Assembly: GCA_020543525.1 (NCBI GenBank) | Contig: JAHYIO010000001.1 | Location: forward strand, 3,906,001-3,970,000 | DNA: 64,000 nucleotides | From: Coriolopsis trogii | Taxonomy: Eukaryota > Basidiomycota > Agaricomycetes > Polyporales > Polyporaceae | Direction of reading: 5' to 3' | Part shown: positions 35,507 through 45,900 of the stretch, in pieces | Numbering within the stretch: position 1 is the first letter of the stretch | Layout: each line of letters starts with the position of its first letter | Program-made: the position numbers and the translations under genes | The notes under the pieces: model-generated | Told to the model about the DNA's origin: nothing | Databases searched by the model: none | What the model saw: the letters and a program-made list of their open reading frames with translations, nothing else

Positions 35507-37055
35507 TCATGTCTTCTTGCGCGCGGATTGCGTCCTCGCACTTCGCTTGACTGGGCTGGAGATGGACTCTGCGGCCGCAATCGGAGACCCTACTGCAAGA
35601 GTGCCTCGTCGCCTCCATGGCTGCACCTTCCGGCCCTTCTCCTCGACGTCTTCGGCGAGTCGCTTAATTCCAGACTTGACAAGCCGCCGGAATTTGCCAA
35701 CGGTCCACTGGTCGAGGTTGCGCAGGAGAAGGTAAACCTCGATGATGTCGGCGGGTTTTTCCAAGTCCCACTCGTGGAACCCGATGCTCGTCCGACGTTT
35801 GCCGTTCTGAGTGCCTCTGTGATACGGAGCAGAGACGATCTGTGATGGATGCAATTGGGTACGAGCTCATGCAAGGCGGAAGTGATTGTGCTACTTACAA
35901 CGCCCTTCTCCTTGTCCCACCAGTCAACATGGGCCCGAACGTTGCCATCAGACCAAACTAGACCAAAGATGGGAGCAGACACCTTGAGGGTGTGCAACTG
36001 GCGCACCGCAGCGGCCGTAGACATGCGATTCTGCCTATAGGCTGCGTTGAGCTCCTGATGCGAGGGCTTCTTGTCCTCCCAGAACGTGCTCGCAACCTCG
36101 ATTTTGGTCAAGTCCGGCAATTTGGCGCAGATCGTCGCCTGCCATCGCCACGAGGATTCACCACCGCGGCTCGCAGCGCTGTTTCCTTGCGGGTGGGCGG
36201 TGAGGACTTGGTATGGCGAGCCCTGCTTCCGCCACAGACGTTCTAAGCGATTTGGGGGCACGAAGATGGCACCGTCGGGCCGAACAGTCCTGGCATTGAG
36301 GCATGGGAGATCCCTGGCCTTGATTGCCTGATCATGGAAGGGTTGCGGAAGGGATAGCAAGCATTGGGATCTGTGACGATGCACGTTGAGTACGACAATG
36401 GAAAGGTGCACTGCGACTGACCTGTGTTCGCTATACCGGCCTACCGGGACCCGTATGAAGCTGTACCTATGCGTTCGTGAGTAACAGAGAACACGAATTC
36501 CGACCGACAACTTACACCTGCAGTGCATATTCTGCCTCTGAGCATTTGCGACTTGTTTTCCTCAATTTCTGCAGGTTTTCCCAAGCTGAGAACACGGTTT
36601 GCAAGTGCCTCAGAATGTCAAGGCATTCATCATCTTGTTTCCCAAAGAGGTGGGGCTCTCGCTCTTGCGCCTCCCGAAGGAATTGAACGAACTTGGGCTC
36701 GCACGTTTTTGCGAATGCGCTATGCCCTTCCGCATCCTGTGTAGGAACTCAGTAGTTGAGCGAACAACAGCAAGAAACTGAGCATACAGGTTGGACCCAT
36801 GCCAAAGGTAGCTTGCCGAACACGTCGAACACGTCGTCTGCATGTTTCTTGAGCTTCACGGGTAGGTCTTCGTAGGACCCTTCAGCCAGATTCTGGAACG
36901 AGGACCAGACCCCGAACTTGGCCGGATCCTTCGCAATCCTAGAACAAAGATCGAGGTGAGTGGCATATGACAGGGCTCACACTTTGGACTCACTGGCACG
37001 CCGTAGCAGTGCGGAGTTTCCGAGAGGAAGACGCGGTAGAAGAGCGTCGTGACAT
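35507..37055 (-). CDS. Conserved-looking hypothetical protein, unrecognised
   Basis: Six exons (37055-36994, 36938-36788, 36736-36516, 36466-36422, 36370-35899, 35839-35507) sum exactly to 427 aa. This internal consistency is the main evidence that it is real. No signal peptide or membrane helix. The N-terminal half is helical and charged (KLKKHADDVFDVFGKLPLAW; KFVQFLREAQERE). The middle contains a segment of strand-like aromatic residues (FGLVWSDGNVRAHVDWWD). The end is basic (SGIKRLAEDVEEKGRKV, then RSARTQSARKKT), possibly a nuclear signal. The central RVPVGRYSEH and NARTVRPDGAIFVPP pieces suggest a folded globular domain. I cannot assign a function. A further 5' non-coding exon near 37210, ending ATATGTAAGT, is possible. 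Confidence 0.7.
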
Positions 37056-37455
37056 TGTGACTTTACGATGTAGATGATTCTAGGAATAACATGCCGGCAT
37101 ATGACAGAATGAGCACAGGTGAGATTGCCGCAATCACTCTCATGTACTCACAAAGATGAGTCGTGAGCATATTGTCCTGTAGGCCGAACGAGTCGTAAAT
37201 GTCGTTACTTACATATGACAGAAGAGAGATTGGGTGCGTGAGGGGAGAAAGGAAGAAGCGCAGGGCCTTCCGAAGGCACCTTCCCTGCCTATATAGTGCG
37301 CGTCTCTTCTAAGGGCCAAGGACACGTGACCGCGTCGTACGTGTGAACATAACTACACTTCATCTCATTGACCTCATTGAAGCGAACTGGAAGCGATTTG
37401 CTCTCGAAAGACTCGTTTCGAACTTTAATACAACAACCAACCCGTCCGCTTGCTC
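37056..37455. other. Intergenic, 400 bp
   Basis: Between two minus-strand genes. A TATATA at 37290-37295 lies about 235 nt upstream of the start at 37055; together with a GTAAGT-like donor near 37210 this would fit a 5' UTR intron. Confidence 0.4.
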
Positions 37456-38889
37456 TCACATAAACCGATCCATCAGCTTCTTGGACGCCTCCACTCCGAG
37501 CTGTGAATATATCATCAGTTTGCTTCTCGGAATTATCAAAGGTTGCGATGTAGACTCACGAAAGTAGCAGCGTTAGCAGGGAATGCCTATAAGAGAAAGC
37601 ATCAGCATCGGCTCATCGGCTCGTTGAGATCGACTCCGAAACTTGCCCGTGCCATAGCGGGACCAAGACCTCTCCAAAGTGCGGCGACACCGTCCGCGGC
37701 GATAGTCTTGCGCGCGCAGTCCATGAATCCGGAGTAAGTGCCCGTGGGTGCCGACTGGATCCTTGACTTCAAGACCTGTAGCACATTCGTAATCGCATCA
37801 ACGTCCGCTCGCAAGACTGACAGACATGACACGTACATCCGGAGGGATAGCAATCGACCACATCGCGATACCAGCCGTGCCGCCTGCAACGATGATTGCT
37901 CCAAGGTTGAGTTCTGATGGGGACTGTCCAGCAGGAGTCAACATTTTCTTGGTGACCTCGTAGGCCGCGAAGTACCTGGAGGTGTCACGTCAGGAGTTAG
38001 AGCGGGGGTCCTTGCGCAACGACGTACGCTGCGCTGCCGGGACCATCTCGCGCGACCGTTGCAGCAGATCCTCGGAAGACACTACGAAGGCCGCCTTCAC
38101 GGTATAGATGTTTCACAACGTCGAAGACACCCTTGTATTGCGGACCCCCTTGGCCCTGTCCTTGTATCTGATCATAGTGACTGTGAGTGCACCGGACGTC
38201 CACGGAGATAGGTGTAAGCGCGTACTTGCAGAAGAACCTTCGCCCGCTCTACAGGCGCAGTGACAAGGGTTGTGGGTATAGCAGATAGGAAGCCCGCAGC
38301 AGCGAGCTCAGGTATCGACAACTCCTGGCTGGTGCGGCTGGGCGTGAGGCGTAAAATAAGCAATTTGGACATATCATATGCCTGTAGGGATGTAAATACT
38401 CTGGAGATGTGGATAAGACTCAATATCGACGTACCCAGAATGAGACGGCAAAGATTGGCGTCACGCCGAGTAATGGGGGGACGACACCGCGGTAAAGACT
38501 AAGACGAGGCACGCAGTGAGCACACCGCACAGCAGAGCACGGTCAAGCATGGCGTACCCTGTAACACCGTCCCGTGCCAAAGCCTTCCTGACGACATCCA
38601 TGGCCCCGTTGTACGTCCCAGGTGCCGCGGTCTGCAAACGCGTTTTCGTCAAGTCGAACGGATGGCCTGTCCGAGAGGTTCTCAGTTCTCAGCGTGACCC
38701 CAACCTCGATCATGCGCGTACGAACTCACCCACGAGCACCGCTGCAATACCGCCTGCGCCGCCTGCAACAAACGACTTGACCGACTCCGCGGTCGACGAC
38801 CGGTGGACCTCCTCAGCAGCTGGTGTATCGCTCTACACATGCACCAGTCAATACCATCGCAGCCGATTTCCACACTTATCGCTCACCAT
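37456..38889 (-). CDS. CRC1: Mitochondrial carnitine/acylcarnitine carrier
   Basis: Ten exons sum to 304 aa, the usual carrier length: 38889-38887 (the ATG alone), 38832-38730, 38666-38558, 38498-38435, 38381-38226, 38167-38028, 37975-37837, 37775-37647, 37586-37560, 37500-37456. Three carrier repeats are present, with signatures HPFDLTKTRLQT, APVERAKVLLQIQ and PPDVLKSRIQS. The segment QGGPQYKGVFDVVKHLYREG and the ending RAFPANAATFLGVE point to the carnitine/acylcarnitine subfamily. It exchanges acylcarnitines for carnitine across the inner mitochondrial membrane. Intron 8 (37646-37587) has a GCAAGT donor; no GT alternative restores RAFPANAA. The first coding exon is just the start codon. Confidence 0.92.
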
Positions 38890-39724
38890 GGCAGCCTATC
38901 GCCTTGTGGTATCGCGCACAACAGGAGATGTCGAGAGGGTTGGAAACAGGGGAAACAGGCAGACGGACGCCGCGCCGATATAAGAGGGCAAGCTCAAGAC
39001 TGGCGGGCAAGTGTCCGGCTCAAGAGCTTCAAGGCACTCCTGGCGCGTGATTCCCTTGGGGAGATCCGATCTGGAGATGACGGTCGGCGCGTTCTCTCGT
39101 CCGTCGAATCAGATCACTGCGTTCACCTGTCGACGTTGACCAGCGCCAGAGAGGCGGGCTGTTCAGGGGACAGCGGTTCATGTTGAACATGGACGCGACA
39201 GGGACTCTCCCCGCATCCGGGGTGTCGTGTGTCTATTTCCCCAGACGACGTCATCTCAAATATGATTGTGGGGAAGAGATCTCAGTACGCCTCGACCTCC
39301 GTCTCAAGAAGACAAACGGTGATCGTCGGGCTCGCCGGCTTCTCCCGCTCCTACCAGCCTTGCCTTATATCGCTAAGTACATAGCTGGGCGAAAGTATAA
39401 GTACTTCCGGTGGATTTCCGCGAGGTCGTACAAGAGATCATGTGGGGGCGAACGGAGGGGTAGGATTGGTCTCGTACCCGACGTACGAGACCACCAACAT
39501 GGCACCCTTGCTTCATCACTGAGACTGTAAGTCTACGCATGAATTCCATAATAGTAAATACACATGGTGGCAAATATACCTCATACACATTAGTCGTTCT
39601 AGAGTACCCAAAGAACCAAATACCTTCTTCCTATCCTCGACGTCGTGAATCGTCGCCCAAGTCTATAACATATCGCACCCTCATCAGGCCGCAGGCCTCA
39701 GCAGTATCCAAGCATGGCACACGC
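38890..39724. other. Intergenic, about 835 bp
   Basis: Holds the promoter of the carrier gene and the 3' flank of the fasciclin gene, both minus strand. No other gene supported. Confidence 0.45.
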
Positions 39725-42590
39725 CTACTCCTCCCCATCGTCCGGCCCAAACCCGCCAATAGGCTCGTACGTCGCCTCCGTCGTGTCCCTCCTCCACACC
39801 CACCGCACGCCCGCAAAGAACACCCCAATGAGCACAACGCCCCCGATCCCGACCGCGACCGGGGCCCCGTACAGGACCCACCAGCTCGGCGCGTACGGCA
39901 CCAGCACGCGATCGAGCAGCACGACCCCGCCCGTGCCCCCACCCGTTGTCGACCGGCCCCAGGAGACAACGTGCGCCCAGTCCTGCTCGCCATCCTTGCC
40001 CCGCGCGCCTTTGATGCCCACCACCGTCTCCTGATTGCTGCCGTCGAGCACGCGGATGATGATGTCTCCGTATGCCGAGTCCGCGCTGTGCAGCGTCGTG
40101 TATGTTGCCGAGTCTTCAAGCGGGAGCGGCCGATTGTTGACAAAGGTGTCGATCAGCGCCGACGAGCTCGCGGGGGGTAGGGGAGGCGAGTCCGATTTGG
40201 GAGGCGTGGGGATGAGGTGCTGTGTGACTATCGACACGAGCCGCTCCTCGTCCGAGTACAGCTCCGTCAAGTTGTAGTCATTGAACGCGTTGTCCGTCGG
40301 GCACAGGAGCGTCCACCCAGACCCGCTCAGGCCCATGTCCTTCCAGCGCGAGTCCTCCGGCGGTGCGGTCCCGTTTAGGATCCAGTCCAGCCCGGCTTTG
40401 ACGATCATCGTCGTCATCGTCGTCGCCTTTGTCGCCCTCACCAGCTTCCCAACTGTCAGCTCGACCGACCGCGGGATCATGATGTCCGAGATCTCGTGTA
40501 TGACACCGGTCTGCGTGAGCAGGTTGAGCGGTCGCACGCCCGCCTCCATGTCTGCCCATCCGCCGCTCGAAGTGAGGATCACTGAGCGGTTGGACCCGCG
40601 TCTGTCTGCATGTAGATCCGAGCCTTCCAACGTCTGGAAGGTACGCTGCGACCCGTTCACGAGGGACTCAGAGTACTCGACTCTCGTGAGTACGTGGTGG
40701 CGGATGACACGTTCAAAGTCGGCCTTTCCAGACGGCGAGTGTAGATGATCGCTGACGATCAGCCCTAAGCGTTTGAACGCATCGTTCGGTGGGATAAGCA
40801 GCGTGGTCCGAGGCGTCGTCTTCAGGGTATCCGCGAGATTGGTGGAAAAGATGCCTGTGATGAAGGACGCGTAGTCTAGATTCGGCACTGCAGTCTCCAT
40901 CACGTCTGTGGGAGGCACAAGTGCACGCGAAACGAAGTATATGACAGTATTGTTGACGTCAACTGGATTCCCGCACGTTAGATGCATGTCAACTCGGATA
41001 CAAAAACAATATACCTGGGTCGCCCATTACACCAGCTCCAGAGAAGCGAAGCGCCTTCCCTTGGTTCTTCTTGCTCTCGTCAACGACCTCCACGGGCATA
41101 ACCTGACGGCCGTCGGATAGCCCAGGCTCTTCAAGTACCGTCTCGACAAGCATCCCGTCCTCGAATTTCTTTGGCAGCCACTTCCCGGGAATGAAATGGT
41201 ATTGCAGGAGCCGCCGCAGCTCTTCGCTGCCTCGATGTGGGAGTTCGTCATGCGCGAACAGTTTGATCACATCGTCCTTGGGAGCCAAAATCGTATATTC
41301 GACGTCCGTGTTGTTGATGAGATGAGTCAGGTTCACGGAGTGAATTAGAGAGACGAATTCAGTGCAGTCGAGCGCAAGCAAGTACTTCTCCGGAGTCAGT
41401 TGGAGAGCACCAGGAGGCAAAAGCATCGAAGAAACCGTGTGGAGGACGCCGTTCGACGCGTAGATATCGCGTTCCACGATGTGCGCATCCGACACTTTGA
41501 TCTTGTCGTCCGCGGGTACAATCGCAAGCTTACGTCCATGTATGGTGGGGACTGAAATGCAACAACGCTCAGCGTTGAGACTGATAAACAGCCCAGGGAA
41601 CTCACGGTGGACTGCCTTCTCAAATGAATCCGACCACTTCACCTTCTCCTCGAGGTCTACTGCATGCATGTTCAATATACGAGTCAAGTCGTCCGACGCG
41701 AACTCGCTCTCGAGGTACAGTCGATCCAACGGGTGGAGGGTCTCCCAAGCATCGTCGACCGGGAGGAAGACAGTAAGAGCAGGGGTACTATTAAGAAATT
41801 CCCTCAATCCAGGGGTGAGAATTCTGTGGAGGTACGACAATCTGGGATGACGCGACACGACGGTTGCTGGATAGCGAGAGGTAGGATGTCAGAGTGTAGC
41901 ACATGGCCGGAGTCCGGGCGAAAATAGCTCACCTAGGTCTGGCGGCATCTCCAGCACTTGGTCAATGCCGAGAAGGAGCCCATTCGTCGCATTCACTGTA
42001 TCCTTGACTATCTTTACTCCACCCTTCCCAGCCGCGTCGACGCCGACCCATAGCGCGTCGTCTCTTGCTGACAAACGCAGTCGCTGAGGGTCCGTCCCGA
42101 GCGTGCCGTTCTGGATGGGCATCCACGGAGGAGATGGAGGAGGCTCTTGAGTAGGCGGCTCGGTAGTATCTCGCGGATAGAGGAGCGTCTTGAGTTCCCG
42201 GGGAGAGTGTTCGGAGGGCAGGGCCGGAAGGGTATAGTTCAGAAGGTGGTAGAAGAGCTGTTGGCGGAGTTTCAGCTGAAGGTTGTCCTGAAGGTCAGCT
42301 GTGTCATCTGAGAGAGCGTGCTGCCATAGAGGATTGGAAGAGCTGTGGCGCTTTACAGCGTCGTTGGTTGGGGCGAAGAAGGTAGTGGTGTTCAGCCTAT
42401 TGAGGGTGGGAATGAGCTTCGCGCGCTGGAGAAGCTTAAGAAGGGAGAGGTAGTCGGTGTCGTTGTTGAGAGCTTCAAGGATTGTGAAGGACTGGATGGT
42501 CGGTACGGGCTCGTGGAGGGGAAGCTGGGCAGGCGCGACGAGAGGGAGAAGGGCAAGGAGGCCAATGGGGATGTAAGACCACGGCCTCAT
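39725..42590 (-). CDS. Fasciclin (FAS1)-repeat membrane protein
   Basis: Four exons (42590-41933, 41866-41606, 41551-41015, 40962-39725) give 897 aa. A signal peptide (IGLLALLPLVAPAQ) starts the protein. Tandem FAS1-like domains follow, recognisable by TTFFAPTNDAVKR, LTVFLPVDDAWETL, YTILAPKDDVIKLF, TLLIPPNDAFKRLG and WTLLCPTDNAFNDY, each followed by an HxL/HxI-type second motif. Many N-x-S/T sites. Near the C-terminus is one membrane helix (about 850-875, Val/Gly/Ile-rich) and a short acidic tail. FAS1 proteins act in cell adhesion at the wall surface. About five repeats on a type I anchor fit a cell-surface role (inference). A TATA-like TATATATT lies near 42637-42643, about 50 nt upstream. 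Confidence 0.92.
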
Positions 42591-42981
42591 GTCGCCAGGC
42601 GTACAATTCTAGGAAAGCAGAGCGTGAAGCAGAGAAATATATAGGCTAGGCAAGCTGGGGGCGAGTGAGCGGCGATGGGAGGAGGCGGAAGAGGATGGCT
42701 CTGAACTCGAGCTGCGCGGCAACGACGGCCAGAGAGGACTGTGCTGTGTGCAGTGGGATGACGTCCTGCGTGCGGACCACGTGTTCCCAGGCGCCCATAC
42801 TGCAATCAGGGGCGTCTGGCCGGCGTCTAGTACTACAGCAGACACAGTGCACTCGTAGTACCTCCAGCCTTGCTTGGGTCACTGGTTAGTCTCCGCACTA
42901 GAATGCCCCAATAGCCCAGCTCTTGCACGCCTTCAATACTTTAGACGTCTGCTCGTGTATCCTACCCTTCCCCAGTTCATA
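42591..42981. promoter_or_regulatory. Divergent promoter region, FAS1 gene / RAV1
   Basis: 391 bp between two divergent starts. A TATA-like element near 42637-42643 on the minus strand serves the FAS1 gene. No clear TATA for RAV1, which fits a housekeeping promoter. Confidence 0.6.
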
Positions 42982-45900
42982 ATGCTCGAACTCGTCCAGT
43001 CCTACATCGGCTGTCCTACCGCCAACCTCAACTTCCTCCATCTACCTCGCGAGACGCTTCTGGTGAGTCGTGATGTCCATGCTTAGTCTGCCAGATGTGC
43101 TGACAGTCGTTCTTCAGCTATATCCTTTTGCCGATTCGGTTGCTGTCTTCAATGCACACACCCTCGCCTTTACCCGTGCTCTCGCCTTCTGGGAGGTCTT
43201 CCCGTCCACCCGTCACACCTCACAATCCGTGCAATGCATCACCGTGGAGAACAGCATGAAGCTGGTACGCCTTTTGCTGCTATAACCCACTCTTTGCCTC
43301 ATTCCTGCCAGGTGGTCGCTGCCCTCGGCCATCGTGTCGTCGCCTGGTCTCTTTCAGGCTCTCTCAATGACTACTGGCGCGTCCATTCCTCTCTGTTGCT
43401 TCCCGAAGATTCCCATGTGACGGCTCTCAACTGCATGTCTGGTAAATGCCCCTCCCTTTGTCCTCGCGGCAGGCATCACTGCATCTACTGCAGCAGCGCA
43501 GGCGACCGAGCCTTGGCTACCTTTCCCTGCAAAGCATGCGCTTTCTATCTCTTATCGCTGTCGAGCACGTCTGAGAGAGGAGTCGTTTGTCGCTCGCACT
43601 TGCGGCGGGCATTTCTCCATTCCTCCGGACGAGAAGTCGATGTACAATTCTACTCTTTCCCCTCCGTCGATCACGACATCTCGTTGGGTTTGTATCTGGG
43701 GAGAATGGAGAAATGCCCGCAGTGTTCCGTCTTCTGGCGGGCTTTCTTTGGTACACACCGCAGTAATGCCTGCCGTACCTGTCCCTCCATGCCTCACCCC
43801 ATCACATCTAGGTCTACTCGCCGTCGGCACGCGATCCGGTCTCTCCGTGTTCACCTTGATCCTAGAGAACGACCTCCCCACATGGTCTATGAAGTGGGCA
43901 ACTGCGTATGCATTATATCCCTACACTGTCATGTATGTACATTCATATTCCATATTGCAGTGTACCTACTCTATCCACCGTGCGATTTTCGCCATCCCTC
44001 ATGTACATCTCCACGACCTCTCTGGTAAGTGCATAAATGAGTTGCACACAAGCACAAACCATATCAACACGCGTGTATAGCACGATAATGTAGTCCGCAT
44101 ATACTTGACGACAACCGGACGCCAAACTCAAGCCATCCCCCATCCTCGGCCTGTCACCGATCTAATATGGCGTAATTCACCAACTTCTAGCAGGTGTGTG
44201 TCTTCCTCTGGCGAAATGATTATACCGCTGAGAGAACATAGAGACGACCCCATCTTATACACAACGACCTCAGATGCGACGCTACGCATTTTCATGCCTG
44301 TCCTTGACGCGCCTCAATATCTCCAACTGCACACCGCACTAGACACGTTCTCGTCATTACCCTTCTCTGTCGCATCTCAACAGGCGACATCGACCGTGTT
44401 CTGGCTGGACCGTGAAGTGGTGAATGCCGCACTCAAAGCGATCCTCGCAAATCCTCAGACGGTCGAAGAAGATGCGCGACAACGCCGCGCGCGAGAGATT
44501 GTGGAGGAAGGTTGGGACCTCTTCCTTCGCGTGTTGGGAGATGGCGCTATGGTCGTGCAAGCCGTTGCGGTGAGTCGTGATCCCCAGACTTTGAGGTCGG
44601 ACATTTTCGAGAGTCCTCATGACTTCTCTCAACTCATAATCTCCCTGGCCATCGCAAGGGCCTAATAATGAGTGATAATTCACCGTTATGCGCTATGCGC
44701 TGACGGTCAACCGGTTCGGCGTCATACTGGTGACGTTGGCCTGAGAGGGAAGAGAAGTTCATGAGAATAACGGGGGATACCCGACCTAGGCATCTCTACA
44801 CATGCTAATTTGTATCTAGAATATCGATCGTCGACCCCCAACGCTGCTCAAACAGTTTACCTTGCTCGAGACCCCTCCTGGAACGCTCCCAGGACCTCCA
44901 AGTCACCTCTATGTCGTACCGAACCCAGCAAAGGGTTCGGTCACCCTCATCACTTCCCCTCCCCTCACTTCCTATGAACTCCACCTCCTGCCATTCTTCG
45001 ACGCACGAGCCGATGGGCTGAAGTACATAGCTTCAGGCTCCGAGCATAGTCACGCAGGCGCCCCGGGAGGAGTGGACTCACGAGCGGAGATCGTGCGGTA
45101 TGTCAGGACGCCGAATGGCGAGGGGGTCGGCGTGATTCGGACAGACGGCTGTGGAGAAGTATGGACGTTCGACTGGGCGAAGACGGGCTCCCTCGTCAGG
45201 ACGGGGAAGTGGACGCCTGAGGAGGCTGGTCGCGTAGACCACTTCGTCGTCATCGATGCCGGTACGTCTATCAGGAATCCAAGTCGCTGTATGCGTGATG
45301 AGCTTACGTCTGACACGGCGCAGGTCGATATTTTGCAACATACTCGTCCGACACAGGCACGCTCACCCTGCACACCTCGCCACCGGCTTCGCTCGCTGTG
45401 CCAGACCTGATACTGCTCTTCGTGCTCTCCGCACCACATTCAGACCCGGTCCGCACCCTCGTCGGAGTCACCTCAGCCCAGACGGTCCTCCTCATCTCCG
45501 CGACCCTCACAGATCCCGCACCCTCCCTAACGTTGCTCTCGGAACACCCCCTGCCCCTGCCCTCGCCCCCGAAGAAGATCCTGCCCGTCGACCCGATGGC
45601 CTGGGTGGGGCAGTACGGATCTCCTGCGCGCGACGCGACGCCAGAGCATGACGTGCTCTTGAGCGTGTCTGAGGAGGGAGAGCTTGCGTTCTGGGTGCCT
45701 GACAACGGCTTCAGTGGCGCTGCGCATGCGGTGGACGCTTCCCCGACCGTGAATGGGAGCATGAAGGGCGGGGCGGTGTGGAAGTGCACGGGGAAGGTCC
45801 GGACGGGGAAGAAGGGCTTCACCCACGTGCGATGCAGCTCCGCGAAGAAGTCGGTTTTAGGTGGGCTTGTTATCCGGTGAACGCGAGGTGCAATGCGACT

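Noticed and set aside
45398..45440. An intron in RAV1 between VPDL and SAPHSDPV
   Set aside because: The sequence reads through in frame with no strong donor, so I kept it as exon.
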